A DNA stretch of 64,000 nucleotides from Virgibacillus halotolerans (GCF_016908515.1 NZ_JAFBEA010000001.1:124001-188000); one strand, 5' to 3'; positions 20,219-29,862 are shown, counted from the stretch's first letter. Notes: generated from the letters alone by a model not told the origin. Program-made: numbers and translations.

Positions 20219-20789
20219 TGCAGAAATCGTAATCAGTGCAGTTAGTCAGAAGCAATACCCAGGAGATCGAATCCCTGAAATTGCGTTAGCGGGAAGATCG
20301 AACGTCGGTAAATCGTCATTTATTAACACGCTAATCCAACGAAAAAGCCTGGCAAGAACATCATCCAAGCCAGGGAAAACACAAACATTAAATTTTTATC
20401 GGATTAACGATTTCTTTTACTTTGTGGATGTTCCTGGATACGGTTATGCCAAGGTTTCGAAAAAAGAACGAGAAAAATGGGGCGGCATGATGGAAGAATA
20501 CTTCCAAACAAGAGACACACTAAAAGCTGTATTATTAATTACAGATATTCGTCATGAGCCCTCAAAAGATGATATACAAATGTATCATTTTTTGAAGCAT
20601 TACGATCTACCAGTTATTATTATTGCAACCAAGCTTGATAAAATTCCAAAAAATAAAAGATCCCAGCATGTTAAACGATCCAAAGAAGCTTTTCAAATCC
20701 AATCAGAAGATAATTTACTGCCATTTTCCTCGGAAACAGGTGAAGGAAAAGAAGCAGCCTGGGCACTGGTGAGGAAATATTTAGCCTGA
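20205..20789 (+). CDS. ysxC: ribosome biogenesis GTPase YsxC/EngB
   Basis: An essential GTPase in late 50S assembly. G1 is GRSNVGKS, G3 is DVPGYGYA, G4 is TKLDK and G5 is SSETGEG; the length of 194 residues is normal. The ATG lies inside the end of lonA, with GGAGG just upstream within lonA coding sequence. The gene ends at a strong terminator. Confidence 0.96.
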   Translation: MKVTNAEIVISAVSQKQYPGDRIPEIALAGRSNVGKSSFINTLIQRKSLARTSSKPGKTQTLNFYRINDFFYFVDVPGYGYAKVSKKEREKWGGMMEEYFQTRDTLKAVLLITDIRHEPSKDDIQMYHFLKHYDLPVIIIATKLDKIPKNKRSQHVKRSKEAFQIQSEDNLLPFSSETGEGKEAAWALVRKYLA

Positions 20790-20791
20790 GC

Positions 20792-20827
20792 AAAAACCGC
20801 TTTTCATGGAATGAGAAGCGGTTTTCC
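20792..20827 (+). terminator. terminator of lonA-ysxC
   Basis: AAAACCGCTT pairs with AAGCGGTTTT (20816-20825) around a 12-13-nt loop. The following 270 bp up to 21105 show no gene. Confidence 0.85.
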
Positions 20828-21104
20828 TATGCCGAATTATTTCACGCTTATGAAATAATTGAAAGGGTAAAGGCGTAATGATTAGTATTTGTTGGGATAA
20901 CTAAGCTAATAGGCGTTAAATGAACGTCACATTTCATTATGTGGTTATAGTCTGATATATACGGTAATTAGCAGTTGGATTTTGAAAAGTTTCATTGTTA
21001 TACTTTTAACCATTGCTAAAAACACTTAAAAATGTAAGCGGTATTTTATGTTTTATGAGGAGAGTGTTCTATAACGATGATAATTTTGAAAGGTTGATTA
21101 GCTT

Positions 21105-21890
21105 ATGAAAAGACTGAATCTTGCTTTTATTTGTATGATAATGATATTATTGTTGGCTGCTTGCGGGTCGGATGATAAGGATATCGACTCTGGGAATGGT
21201 TATGATCTTGTGAAAGAAGGTACATTTACTTTTGCGTCATCGGGGGAATTTAAACCTTTCAGTTACATAGAAGGTGGCGGCGAAATGACAGGTTTTGATT
21301 TGGAAGTTGGTAATGCGATTGCAAAAGAGTTGGGGTTGAAACCACAACAGGAACGCTATAAATTTTCTGCAATTGTTGAAGGCGTAAAAACGGGTCGATT
21401 TGATGCGGCAGTCGCAAGTCACACGATTACACCAGAACGATCGGAGAGTGTGGATTTTTCAACACCCTATTACTATTCTGGAGCACAGATCTTTGTCAGA
21501 CCGGACAGTGATGTGGAATCATTGGAAGACTTGGAGGGATTGGAAATTGGTTTATCGAAAGGGTCGACATATACCGAATATGCTGAACAGGTAACCGACA
21601 ATGTGAAGACATATGATAGTGATGTTGTTGCATTGCAAGCACTTGAGAAAGGACATCATGATGCGGTGATCACTGATTTCCTAACAGGGAAAGAAGCCAT
21701 TGCATCTGATCTTGATATTGTCGATAAGGAAATGATTGAAAGAAGTGAACAGGCCGTAGCAGTCGGAAAAGACCATCCAGAATTATTGGATGCAATCAAC
21801 GAAGCCCTAGAAACGTTAAGAGAAGACGGAACATTAACTGAGCTGAGTGAAAAATATTTTGAAGCAGATATTACGGAGGAGCCGGAATAA
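21105..21890 (+). CDS. polar amino-acid ABC transporter, substrate-binding lipoprotein
   Basis: A 261-residue SBP_bac_3-family protein: signal peptide with lipobox LLAAC near residues 16-20, then the two-lobed periplasmic-type fold (GEFKPFSYIEGGGEMTGFDLEVGNAIAKELG; AVASHTITPERSESVDFSTPYYYSG). It is tethered outside the membrane and delivers an amino acid to the permease downstream. Specificity (cystine, glutamine, arginine or other) cannot be read from sequence. This transporter is not part of the B. subtilis order here and looks like a lineage insertion between ysxC and ysxD. Confidence 0.92.
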   Translation: MKRLNLAFICMIMILLLAACGSDDKDIDSGNGYDLVKEGTFTFASSGEFKPFSYIEGGGEMTGFDLEVGNAIAKELGLKPQQERYKFSAIVEGVKTGRFDAAVASHTITPERSESVDFSTPYYYSGAQIFVRPDSDVESLEDLEGLEIGLSKGSTYTEYAEQVTDNVKTYDSDVVALQALEKGHHDAVITDFLTGKEAIASDLDIVDKEMIERSEQAVAVGKDHPELLDAINEALETLREDGTLTELSEKYFEADITEEPE

Positions 21891-22012
21891 GCAGTGATTT
21901 GTACAAATAGAGTAGTAATGAACAGTTTCAGCCCTTTGTCGTTGAAAAACACGGTGAAGGGCTGAACTATTTCGGTCAAATTGTTAACTGACAATGATTG
22001 GAGTTGATAAAA

Positions 22013-22693
22013 GTGTTTATTGATTTTATCCATTATCTTGGGCATTTGTGGGAAGTATTTATTGAAAGTAAGGGGATTTTTCTCGATGCTACTGTACTTA
22101 CCTTGAGGTTAACAGTGCTGTCCATCTTTATTGCAATATTTATCGGTTTGTTTTTTGCTCTGCTTAAAACAACAGGGGTTAAAGTGTTAGTATGGATCGC
22201 AAATACTTATATTTTTCTCGTACGTGGGACACCACTTATCGTACAAATTTTTATATTTTATTACGGTTTATCGTATGGTCCATTGCAAATTAGCGGATTT
22301 TGGTCCGCTGCACTTGGCTTAGCGTTCCATAATGGTGCATATATTGCAGAGATATTCCGAGGCGCCATCCAATCAATTGGTAAAGGGCAAACGGAAGCAG
22401 GTAGATCCATTGGGATGACGAGCTGGAAAACAATGAAGCGGATTATTTTACCACAGGCATTACGCAGGGCACTACCACCACTTGGGAATCAATTTATCAT
22501 TGGCTTGAAGGATTCGTCCTTGGCTGCTTTTGTCGGTTTGGCAGAAATATTTAATGTATCCACAACGATGGGATCGGCTGATTTTGATTTTATGACCTAT
22601 CTGTTGATTAGTGCAGTATATTATTTAATTCTAGTATTCTTATTAACGCTACTCGTTAGCTTCACAGAGAAAAAACTAGCAGTGAGCGATTAA
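22013..22693 (+). CDS. polar amino-acid ABC transporter, permease
   Basis: HisM/GlnP-type inner-membrane permease of about 226 residues with about five hydrophobic segments. The EAA loop that contacts the ATPase reads [34 protein letters not shown] chose the GTG at 22013 (9 nt after GGAG); a TTG at 22004 is possible. It lies between the binding protein and the ATPase. Confidence 0.92.
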   Translation: MFIDFIHYLGHLWEVFIESKGIFLDATVLTLRLTVLSIFIAIFIGLFFALLKTTGVKVLVWIANTYIFLVRGTPLIVQIFIFYYGLSYGPLQISGFWSAALGLAFHNGAYIAEIFRGAIQSIGKGQTEAGRSIGMTSWKTMKRIILPQALRRALPPLGNQFIIGLKDSSLAAFVGLAEIFNVSTTMGSADFDFMTYLLISAVYYLILVFLLTLLVSFTEKKLAVSD

Positions 22694-22706
22694 GGAGATG
22701 GAGAAG

Positions 22707-23447
22707 ATGGGCGAAGTTAAGAAAATGATTGAAGCGAGAAAACTGAATAAATATTTCGGTGATTTACATGTATTAAAGGATATTGACTTTTCAGTGGATG
22801 AAAACAATGTTGTCGTTTTAATTGGCGCAAGTGGTTCAGGAAAAAGTACTTTGTTACGCTGTCTGAACTTCTTGGAAATGAAAAATAGCGGAGACATTCT
22901 GATTGAAGATAAGTCAATTGACCCAAAAAAATCAGATTTGAATAAGGTGCGACAAAAAGTAGGTATGGTGTTTCAGCATTTTAATTTATTCCCGCACAAA
23001 AGTGTTTTGGAAAATGTGATTGAAGGACCAACACAAGTAAAAGGCACATCGAAAAGACAGGCAATCAAAGATGCCAAAGAATTATTAGATAAAGTAGGAC
23101 TAGCAGATAAGGAAGACGTTTATCCAGAAAAATTGTCCGGCGGTCAAAAACAGCGTGTCGCGATAGCGAGATCGTTGGCAATGAGACCGGATATTATGTT
23201 ATTTGATGAACCAACGTCGGCACTTGATCCTGAACTAGTTGGGGAAGTCCTAGAAACAATGAAGGCGTTGGCAAAAGAAGGTATGACGATGGTAGTGGTT
23301 ACCCATGAGATGGGCTTTGCCAGAGAAGTATCTGATTGGGTCTTATATATGCATGAAGGTAAAATTGTGGAACGCGGCACACCAAGTGACTTGTTTGATA
23401 ATCCACAAGAGAAGCGCACGCAAGCGTTTTTGAGTTCTATATTATAA
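22707..23447 (+). CDS. polar amino-acid ABC transporter, ATP-binding protein
   Basis: GlnQ/HisP-type ATPase of 246 residues: Walker [11 protein letters not shown]-loop [10 protein letters not shown], signature LSGGQKQR, Walker [13 protein letters not shown] and the switch histidine in VVTHEMGF. The ATG at 22707 is 9 nt after AAGGAG; the ATG at 22698 directly abuts that site. It ends the three-gene operon; the original terminator downstream is split by the IS. Confidence 0.93.
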   Translation: MGEVKKMIEARKLNKYFGDLHVLKDIDFSVDENNVVVLIGASGSGKSTLLRCLNFLEMKNSGDILIEDKSIDPKKSDLNKVRQKVGMVFQHFNLFPHKSVLENVIEGPTQVKGTSKRQAIKDAKELLDKVGLADKEDVYPEKLSGGQKQRVAIARSLAMRPDIMLFDEPTSALDPELVGEVLETMKALAKEGMTMVVVTHEMGFAREVSDWVLYMHEGKIVERGTPSDLFDNPQEKRTQAFLSSIL

Positions 23448-23613
23448 AGTGAAGCTTTATTTGGAGAGCGTTTTCAACGCACAGCACGTGCTAGTGTGGA
23501 CGTTGTGACAATGCTCTACTAACCGGAGTGCCAGGCCTCGCGATATAGCCTGCCTATTCCACTTAATGTTAGTTGAGCCAAACTGCGATAAAAAGAAAAA
23601 AATAATCCCTCCA

Positions 23614-23616
23614 GTG
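23614..23616 (+). repeat. 3-bp target duplication, left copy
   Basis: GTG abuts the left end of the IS and is repeated at 25097-25099, consistent with the 3-4 bp duplications of the IS3 family. Confidence 0.7.
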
Positions 23617-23646
23617 GGTGGTTACCCCCAAAAGTTAAAGTTTTTA

Positions 23647-24516
23647 TTATGCAGCTAATTGGCTGGATTGAGTTCGGTATGCTACTGGACTCAATCCAGC
23701 CAATTTTTCTTTTGATCGTTCATGGTTATACCAGTTGATATATTTTTCAATCCGTCTTTTTAATTCTTCATAGCTTACTAATGCTTCCCCATAATACATT
23801 TCTTGCTTTAAAATGCCAAAGAAATTCTCCATCGAAGCATTGTCTGCACAGGTTGCTTTGCGTGACATGCTTTGGAATACTTTATTTTGTTTTAATGTCT
23901 TCACCCATTGATTGTGCTGATAATGCCAGCCTTGGTCTGAATGAATGGTGGTGCGATAATAGGTTGCACGATTCTTTATTATCTCTATGGTTTCTTTTAA
24001 AGGTTTCATGACAAGATCTAATGTTGGACGTTCCTTGATTTCACAAGCAATAATTTCACTATTATAAAGGTCAAGAATGGGATTTAAATATAACTTCTTT
24101 TCGCCTAGACATTTGAATTCTGTAATGTCTGTTACTAATTTTTGAAGCGGAATAGGTGTGCTAAAACGGCGGGATAAGCGGTTTTTTGCTACTTTCCCAA
24201 CATGCCCCTTATATGAATTATATTTACGAGATTTACGCATGAACTTCACACATTTTAATCCAAGTTCTCGCATAATCCGATACACTTTTTTATGGTTGAT
24301 CCCATATCCTAATTTCTTTAATTCTCTCGTGATCCGTTTGTAGCCATAACGTTCATGGAACTTTTTAAATAGATCTATAATAATGTTTTTTAATGCTGTG
24401 TCCATATCTTCTCTGTCAAAGTTTTTCACATGATAGTGGTAAGTTGCTTCCGGAATGGCCACGACAAGGAGAATATCTTTTAATCGGAATCCTTCTTCTT
24501 TGAGCTCGAATGCCAC
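23647..24516 (-). CDS. IS3-family transposase OrfB (DDE integrase domain)
   Basis: A 289-residue rve-type catalytic domain. An HTH_21 region (RYGYKRITRELKKLGYGINHKKVYRIM) is followed by the DDE triad: Asp in VTDITEF, Asp in IHSDQGWHY and Glu in SMENFFGILKQE. It overlaps OrfA by 37 bp in the -1 frame, the layout from which IS3 elements make an OrfAB fusion by programmed frameshifting. I see no strong A6G slippery site, but the GTG at 24516 could also start OrfB alone. Confidence 0.92.
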   Translation of the reverse strand: MAFELKEEGFRLKDILLVVAIPEATYHYHVKNFDREDMDTALKNIIIDLFKKFHERYGYKRITRELKKLGYGINHKKVYRIMRELGLKCVKFMRKSRKYNSYKGHVGKVAKNRLSRRFSTPIPLQKLVTDITEFKCLGEKKLYLNPILDLYNSEIIACEIKERPTLDLVMKPLKETIEIIKNRATYYRTTIHSDQGWHYQHNQWVKTLKQNKVFQSMSRKATCADNASMENFFGILKQEMYYGEALVSYEELKRRIEKYINWYNHERSKEKLAGLSPVAYRTQSSQLAA

Positions 24517-25043
24517 CTTTGCTTGTGCTTTTCGTGGAAGGCATTCGGACTTTCTCGAAAAGCTCTCAACTTTTTTAGGTATGCATTTTCCAGTCGCAAT
24601 AATTCATTCTCGCGTTCTAATTCTTCCTCGCGTGTTAACTTCTTTTCTTCCTTTTTCTTCTGTTTATTAGGTTTCTTAGACATAGAAGGTCGCCCCTTTG
24701 ATTTTGGTTTCAGGCCTTCTATCCCTTGTTCACGAAATGCTTTCAACCAACGTTGAATCATGGAATGGTTGTTCAAATTAAATTGAACTGCAGTTTCTAA
24801 ATAAGAAGCACCTGTTTCTAGCATAAATTGTACCGCATCTAATTTAAATTGAACAGTATACTCCTCTTTCGTTTTTCTTCGTCTTAATCCTTCCATTCCT
24901 TGTACTTTATAAGATTTCACCCAGTTTTTTAATGGTGAAGTACTAGGCATATTATATTTTTTCATCAATGATTTATATCCAAGATTCCCGTGCAAATACT
25001 CAGTCACAAGCTTTATTTTAAATGCTTCACTATATTTAGCCAT
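24480..25043 (-). CDS. IS3-family transposase OrfA (DNA-binding)
   Basis: A 187-residue protein with two helix-turn-helix repeats (SLMKKYNMPSTSPLKNWVKSY; TAVQFNLNNHSMIQRWLKAF) and a Lys/Glu-rich leucine-zipper-like C-terminal helix (KLTREEELERENELLRLENAYLKKL), typical of the IS150 group. It binds the IS ends. The start ATG follows GGGGTG. Confidence 0.92.
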   Translation of the reverse strand: MAKYSEAFKIKLVTEYLHGNLGYKSLMKKYNMPSTSPLKNWVKSYKVQGMEGLRRRKTKEEYTVQFKLDAVQFMLETGASYLETAVQFNLNNHSMIQRWLKAFREQGIEGLKPKSKGRPSMSKKPNKQKKKEEKKLTREEELERENELLRLENAYLKKLRAFRESPNAFHEKHKQRWHSSSKKKDSD

Positions 25044-25108
25044 AAAAACACCCCTGAAATTTAGATTTTCTACTCTAACTTTCAGGGGTCGGTACCGTGT
25101 GGAGTGGA

Positions 25109-25594
25109 TTATTTTTTCTTCTTGAATAATAAATAGATGCCGATGATGATCAATAGGATTGGCCAGAATTTCTCAATAACATCAACAACAATATAGACCC
25201 AATCAAACCATACAGGAAGATTAATGGAAAATATCATAATGACCGAAATAGCGATAAGCAGCATCCCGGGGAAAAGTCCTGCTTTTGTATGTACATAGCG
25301 AACAAGAAAGGCAATCCCGACAATCAGCAGATATACGGCCCAATGATCAATCCAAAAAGGGTAATGTGCCACTCCGTGAAAATGGATCCCAAGTCCTAGG
25401 ATAATTGTTCCGACAAATAGGTTCTGATAATTTTTTGCTGTGTAACTATGTATAAGAAGTGCCAAACCAACAATAATAAGTAATGTTGGCCAAGAGTAAA
25501 AATCGGTTACGATTGGTATTTTAAGTTGTCGCAAAAGAAAATATGCCCCAACACCAATAAGTAAATATGCCGCAAACGTATTTTGCTTCTTCAT
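25109..25594 (-). CDS. ysxD: membrane protein of the LiaI/DUF5668-like type (YsxD position)
   Basis: A 161-residue membrane protein with about seven hydrophobic segments and repeated short turns (YLLIGVGAYFLLRQL, LLIIVGLALLIHS, ILLIIIGIYLLFKKKK), resembling the N-terminal membrane part of LiaF-like proteins. AAAGGA sits 8 nt before the ATG at 25594; the frame to 25660 is longer but has no site. In B. subtilis ysxD lies between ysxC and hemA, so the symbol is positional. The function is unknown. Confidence 0.7.
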   Translation of the reverse strand: MKKQNTFAAYLLIGVGAYFLLRQLKIPIVTDFYSWPTLLIIVGLALLIHSYTAKNYQNLFVGTIILGLGIHFHGVAHYPFWIDHWAVYLLIVGIAFLVRYVHTKAGLFPGMLLIAISVIMIFSINLPVWFDWVYIVVDVIEKFWPILLIIIGIYLLFKKKK

Positions 25595-25743
25595 GGTATC
25601 ATTCCTTTGCTGTTCAATATCGATTTCTTGATTATAGGCTAATGGTGTGATAAAGTACATTCATATTAACATCTTACATGCTTTATCCTACCATATTGTT
25701 TCAGATTCTGTTCACATTTTCAAAAAAAGTGTGCAGCGATTTA

Positions 25744-25752
25744 TGGTATAAT
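25744..25752 (+). promoter_or_regulatory. extended -10 promoter of hemA
   Basis: TGGTATAAT contains TGnTATAAT with -10 at 25747-25752; no good -35 is seen 17 bp upstream. It leaves a leader of about 180 nt before hemA, with no recognised riboswitch. Confidence 0.55.
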
Positions 25753-25940
25753 ATAATGTAGATAAAGAAATTTATAAATAATCATTTATTCGTACAAAAT
25801 TATAAAGAAGGTCCTAAGGCGAAGACAAAGGAGTAGTTTTCACTTATGCTGATATCCTAAAAGTTAGTTTCGTATCAGTGTAGTTAGGTATGTTCAAAAA
25901 AATTGAACATCCTCCTGCAACTATTTTGGAGGTAGGTAAA

Positions 25941-27302
25941 TTGTATATAATAAAAGTAGGTTTTAATTATAAATCCGCTCCCATAGAAATAAGGGAAATG
26001 CTACAGTTTTCAGAAGAAACATTAAGTGAAGCGATGACAGAATTAAAAACACGAAAAAGCATTTTGGAAAACGTGATTGTGTCTACATGTAACCGTACGG
26101 AGGTTTACGCAGTTGTTGATCAACTGCACACAGGGCGTTATTATATTAAGCAGTTTTTGGCAGATTGGTTTGATCTCGATAAAGAAGCATTTTCTTCCTA
26201 TTTGCGTATTGCAGAAGAGGATGGTGCATTAGAACATCTGTTTCGGGTAGCGGCAGGACTTGATTCCATGGTTTTGGGTGAAACACAAATCCTTGGTCAG
26301 GTTAGAGATGCTTTTTTCAAAGCACAAAAAGCGAAGACGACTGGTACTGTTTTTAATGAGTTGTTTAAACAGACGATTACGTTTGCTAAACGTGCCCAGC
26401 ATGAATCGGCGATCGGTGAGCAGGCTGTTTCTGTCAGCTATGCGGCGGTTGAATTGGGTAAAAAAATCTTTGGTGATCTAAAAGATAAACATGTTGTGAT
26501 ACTTGGGGCAGGTAAAATGAGCGAACTTGCTGCTAAAAACCTGCAAGGATCCGGGACAACAGAAATCACCGTGATTAATCGTACGTATGAAAATGCTGTA
26601 GCTTTAGCAGAGAAGTTCCAGGCGAAAACAGCACATATGGATGATTTAACCAGTGTATTAGAAAATGCGGATATATTAATTAGTTCTACAGGTGCAAGCA
26701 ATGCTGTGCTAACCAAGGAAACGTTAGCGCCAATTCAAAAGAAAAGAAAGGGAAAGGCACTCTTTCTTGTTGATATCGCAGTACCAAGAGACTTGGATCC
26801 TGCTATTGCTAGCTTGGATAATGTTTTTCTTTATGACATTGATGACTTACAGCATATTGTGGATGAGAATTTGGCAGCGAGAAAAGTAGCTGCTCAAGAA
26901 ATTGAAATCATGCTAGAGGGTGAAATTGTTATCTTTAAAGAATGGGTAAAAACACTTGGTGTTGTCCCAGTGATTTCTGCATTGCGTCAAAAGGCACTGT
27001 CTATTCAGGCTGAAACAGTTAAAAGCATTGAAAGAAAGATTCCGGATCTGACAGCACGCGAGAAGAAAGTCATTAATAAACATACAAAAAGTATTATTAA
27101 TCAGCTTTTAAAAGAACCGGTGACACAGGCGAAAGAAATGGCTGCAAGTGACCGTGCGGACGAATCATTAGAGCTGTTTACAGAGATTTTTGGAATCGAG
27201 CAGGAAGTAAAGCAAGAATTTGAAAAACAAGCTGAAAAAAATGAAACAATCAGTAAAATTAAAACACCATTTTCATTTATTGAACGTATCACAACCATTT
27301 AA
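25941..27302 (+). CDS. hemA: glutamyl-tRNA reductase
   Basis: First step of C5-pathway haem synthesis: Glu-tRNA(Glu) to glutamate-1-semialdehyde with NADPH. Catalytic Cys50 lies in [12 protein letters not shown]; the substrate domain has [17 protein letters not shown], and the NADPH domain [13 protein letters not shown]. The TTG at 25941, 8 nt after GGAGG, gives (M)[18 protein letters not shown], aligned with B. subtilis HemA. A start at 25890 would add 17 unrelated residues. Length is 453 residues; it opens hemAXCDBL. Confidence 0.97.
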   Translation: MYIIKVGFNYKSAPIEIREMLQFSEETLSEAMTELKTRKSILENVIVSTCNRTEVYAVVDQLHTGRYYIKQFLADWFDLDKEAFSSYLRIAEEDGALEHLFRVAAGLDSMVLGETQILGQVRDAFFKAQKAKTTGTVFNELFKQTITFAKRAQHESAIGEQAVSVSYAAVELGKKIFGDLKDKHVVILGAGKMSELAAKNLQGSGTTEITVINRTYENAVALAEKFQAKTAHMDDLTSVLENADILISSTGASNAVLTKETLAPIQKKRKGKALFLVDIAVPRDLDPAIASLDNVFLYDIDDLQHIVDENLAARKVAAQEIEIMLEGEIVIFKEWVKTLGVVPVISALRQKALSIQAETVKSIERKIPDLTAREKKVINKHTKSIINQLLKEPVTQAKEMAASDRADESLELFTEIFGIEQEVKQEFEKQAEKNETISKIKTPFSFIERITTI

Positions 27303-27320
27303 AAAGAAAGGATTTCAAGG

Positions 27321-28139
27321 ATGTTTGAACTGAAGTGGCTTTATGAAATCATTCTTATTATTTATGGTTTAAGTATTATCGGGTATTTTATTGATTTTAT
27401 TCAAAGTAACCAGAAGGTGAACAAGGTCGCCTTCTGGTTACTTGGTATGGTTTGGACAATTCAAACCGTTTTTTTATTGTATGAAGTGTTGATCAACCGA
27501 AATTTCCCTATTGCTACATTAAATGACAGTTTGTTTTTTTATGCGTGGATACTAGTTACTTTTTCATTGATTATTAGTCGGCTGTTTCCAACGCACTTTA
27601 TTGTGTTTTTTATCAACGTATTTGGATTTTTTATATTACTATTATATATTACATCCAATGCGAATAAACAAACATTCAGTAGTGGGATACAGTTCGTACA
27701 TGAAATACTTGTTTCACACATCACATTGGCGATCGTTTCTTATGGATTCTTTACGATATCCTTCTTGTTTTCATTAATGTTTATGATTCAATATCGTTTT
27801 CTGAAACGGAAAAAGGGATTACGCTGGATGTGGCGTTTTGGTGATTTAAAACAATTGGACACTTATTCATTTAGGGCCGTAACAATTGGAGTACCATTCC
27901 TGTTGATTGCTATTATTTTAGGCGTTGTATGGGCGTATGTCTCCAAGGCAGAATTTTATTGGTTTGATATGAAGACAGCTGGATCAATCCTCGTGCTAGG
28001 CGTCTATGTCGTTTATTTACTGCTACGTCTTGTAAAAGGATATCAGGGGAAAACAATCTCCATGTTTAATGTAGCTGCATTTTTGATTTTAATAATAAAC
28101 TTTTTATTATCCAGTTCATTATCAAATTTTCATTTTTAA
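27321..28139 (+). CDS. hemX: HemX membrane protein
   Basis: A 272-residue integral membrane protein with about eight hydrophobic segments, related to CcsA/CcmC cytochrome assembly proteins (HEILVSHITLAIVSYGFFTISFLFSLMFMIQY). In B. subtilis HemX lowers HemA level and is not needed for haem synthesis. Start ATG 8 nt after GAAAGGA. Second gene of the haem operon. Confidence 0.9.
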   Translation: MFELKWLYEIILIIYGLSIIGYFIDFIQSNQKVNKVAFWLLGMVWTIQTVFLLYEVLINRNFPIATLNDSLFFYAWILVTFSLIISRLFPTHFIVFFINVFGFFILLLYITSNANKQTFSSGIQFVHEILVSHITLAIVSYGFFTISFLFSLMFMIQYRFLKRKKGLRWMWRFGDLKQLDTYSFRAVTIGVPFLLIAIILGVVWAYVSKAEFYWFDMKTAGSILVLGVYVVYLLLRLVKGYQGKTISMFNVAAFLILIINFLLSSSLSNFHF

Positions 28140-28162
28140 TTAACATAGAAGGTGGATGAAGT

Positions 28163-29095
28163 ATGAGAAAAATAGTTGTTGGCTCAAGAAACAGTAAATT
28201 AGCTCTTACGCAAACAAACCTGGTGATTAAAGATTTAAAAGAAGCAGGCGTAGAAAACCCGTTTGAAGTAAAAGAAATTGTAACAAAAGGGGATCGTGTA
28301 CTGGATGTCGCGTTGTCCCAAGTTGGCGGAAGTGACATCTTTACGAAAGAAATTGAACAAGCAATGTATGATAAAGAAATAGATTTTGCTGTTCATAGTA
28401 TGAAAGATCTCTCCGCTACGGAGCCTGAAGGGTTAACGATTGCAGCGATCCCTGAACGAGAAGATCCCCGTGACGCTTATATTGCGAAAAACGATATTGC
28501 GTTTAAGGATCTACCAACTGGAGCAATCGTCGGCACGAGCAGTTTGCGCCGAGAAGCGCAAATGTTGGCTGTTAGACCGGATCTACAGACCAAGTGGATT
28601 CGTGGCGCTATCGATGCGCGCATTGAAAAGTTACACACGGAAGATTATGATGCAATCATATTAGCTGTCGCAGGGTTAAATAGACTTGGCTTAAGCGAAG
28701 CGAACATAACCGAATATTTACCTGTGGATACGTTTATTCCTTCTGTTGGTCAGGGGGCACTTGCAATTGAATGTCGTACTGATGATGTGGAAATCCGTGA
28801 CATCCTAGCGAAGATAAATGATCAAGTAGCAGTAAAAACGGTTGAAGCGGAACGAATATTCCTTGAAATTCTTCAAGGAAGTGACCAGTTCCCAATTGGC
28901 GCTTATGCCCAACTTGATAACAAAGAACTTGTATTGCAAGCTACTGTTATCTCTACTGACGGCAAGACGATTTTGAAAGAACTGGTTCGAGGTACAGATC
29001 CAGCCACAGTTGCAAAGGAAGCAGCAGATAAACTGATTAAACAAGGTGCATTAGATATTATTAATGAAGTGAAAGAAGCGCTTAATCAAAAATGA
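28163..29095 (+). CDS. hemC: hydroxymethylbilane synthase, divergent: cofactor cysteine replaced
   Basis: By position and overall similarity this is HemC, which joins four porphobilinogens on a dipyrromethane cofactor. The N terminus (GSRNSKLALTQ), VHSMKD with its aspartate, GTSSLRREAQ, and VGQGALAIECR are normal. However, the GGCQVPI motif that carries the cofactor cysteine reads GSDQFPI, with Asp at residue 241. GGKGLF reads GGSDIF (55-60), KDMP reads KDLS, and RGNIDTR reads RGAIDAR (147-153). The frame is intact at 310 residues and overlaps hemD by 4 bp. Activity is therefore doubtful or unusual. Confidence 0.85.
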   Translation: MRKIVVGSRNSKLALTQTNLVIKDLKEAGVENPFEVKEIVTKGDRVLDVALSQVGGSDIFTKEIEQAMYDKEIDFAVHSMKDLSATEPEGLTIAAIPEREDPRDAYIAKNDIAFKDLPTGAIVGTSSLRREAQMLAVRPDLQTKWIRGAIDARIEKLHTEDYDAIILAVAGLNRLGLSEANITEYLPVDTFIPSVGQGALAIECRTDDVEIRDILAKINDQVAVKTVEAERIFLEILQGSDQFPIGAYAQLDNKELVLQATVISTDGKTILKELVRGTDPATVAKEAADKLIKQGALDIINEVKEALNQK

Positions 29096-29856
29096 CGACT
29101 TCTTTACAAAATAAAAAGATATTAATCACAAGAGAACAGAAACAGGCAAGCGCATTTGCCGAAAAGATAGTGCAGTATGGTGGCAACCCCGTGGAAGTGC
29201 CACTGTTAGAAATTATTTGTAAAGATCGCCCGGAGGATAGGTCTGTGTTTCAATCGTTAGCAGCATTCCAGTGGGTTTTTTTCACAAGCGCCAACGGTGT
29301 GGATTGTTTCTTCCAATTATTGCACAAACATCATATTCAGCCAGCTATATTGAAAAGTATTAAAATAGCAGTCGTTGGTCATAAAACGGAAAACGCACTA
29401 AAGGAACATGGCATTTCTGCTGATTTTATTCCAACCGTTTATGATGCAGAGCATATGGTCCGTGAGTTTCTTACTCATTTTACTGTCGAAGGTTCGTTTT
29501 TACTTGTCCGAGGAAATCGCTCAAGAACCGTACTTCCCGAAAAGTTCTCCCAAATTGGGGTAGATTTTTCAGCAATAGAAGTGTATGAAACAGGTTTCAA
29601 CTATAAAATGGCTGGACGGTTAAATGAAGTGTTAAAAGAAAAAAGATACGATTTTATTACGTTCACTAGTCCATCCACTGTTGATGCTTTCACAGAGATG
29701 GCTGTGGAAGATTACGAAAAGAAATGTGTATGCATTGGTACAACGACTGAAGCACGTGCACGGGAGCATGGATTTACAATGATCCTTACACCCGAGGAGT
29801 TTACAATAGATGGAATGTTAACAAGTATGTGTAATCATCTAGCAATGAAAGGATAG
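29092..29856 (+). CDS. hemD: uroporphyrinogen-III synthase
   Basis: Closes and flips hydroxymethylbilane to uroporphyrinogen III. The 254-residue two-domain fold is weakly conserved as usual; recognisable are ILITREQKQASAFAEKI, WVFFTSANGVDCFF and the second domain FITFTSPSTVDAF with CIGTTTEARAREHG. The ATG overlaps the hemC stop (ATGA), so translation is coupled. Confidence 0.92.
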   Translation: MTTSLQNKKILITREQKQASAFAEKIVQYGGNPVEVPLLEIICKDRPEDRSVFQSLAAFQWVFFTSANGVDCFFQLLHKHHIQPAILKSIKIAVVGHKTENALKEHGISADFIPTVYDAEHMVREFLTHFTVEGSFLLVRGNRSRTVLPEKFSQIGVDFSAIEVYETGFNYKMAGRLNEVLKEKRYDFITFTSPSTVDAFTEMAVEDYEKKCVCIGTTTEARAREHGFTMILTPEEFTIDGMLTSMCNHLAMKG

Positions 29857-29862
29857 ATAAGA

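Larger units (their letters stand above)
23617..25096 (-). mobile_element. complete IS3-family (IS150-like) insertion sequence, 1480 bp
   Basis: Two overlapping transposase frames read on the minus strand. The imperfect terminal inverted repeats of about 25 bp share GGT, ACCCC, AAAGTTA and AGT at matching positions (23617-23641 and the reverse complement of 25072-25096). GTG repeats flank both ends. Nothing is truncated, and the DDE residues are present, so the element may be active. The flanks are two halves of a terminator hairpin, with GTG as its loop. Confidence 0.9.
23596..25117. other. bidirectional terminator split by the IS
   Basis: Left of the IS lies AATAATCC-CTCCA (23601-23613) and right of it TGGAG-T-GGATTATT (25100-25113), preceded by A's and followed by TTTT. 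Removing the IS and one GTG restores a 13-bp stem with one bulge and a GTG loop, placed between the convergent ABC-transporter operon and the ysxD-like gene. Confidence 0.75.

Noticed and set aside
23647-25043. IS transposase as a broken pseudogene because of two frames
   Set aside because: The overlapping -1 frames are the normal IS3 design; DDE residues, both ends and target duplications are intact.
28163-29095. hemC as a decayed pseudogene
   Set aside because: Full length, no frameshift or stop, coupled to hemD, and many other HemC motifs intact; decay does not explain clean motif-specific replacements.
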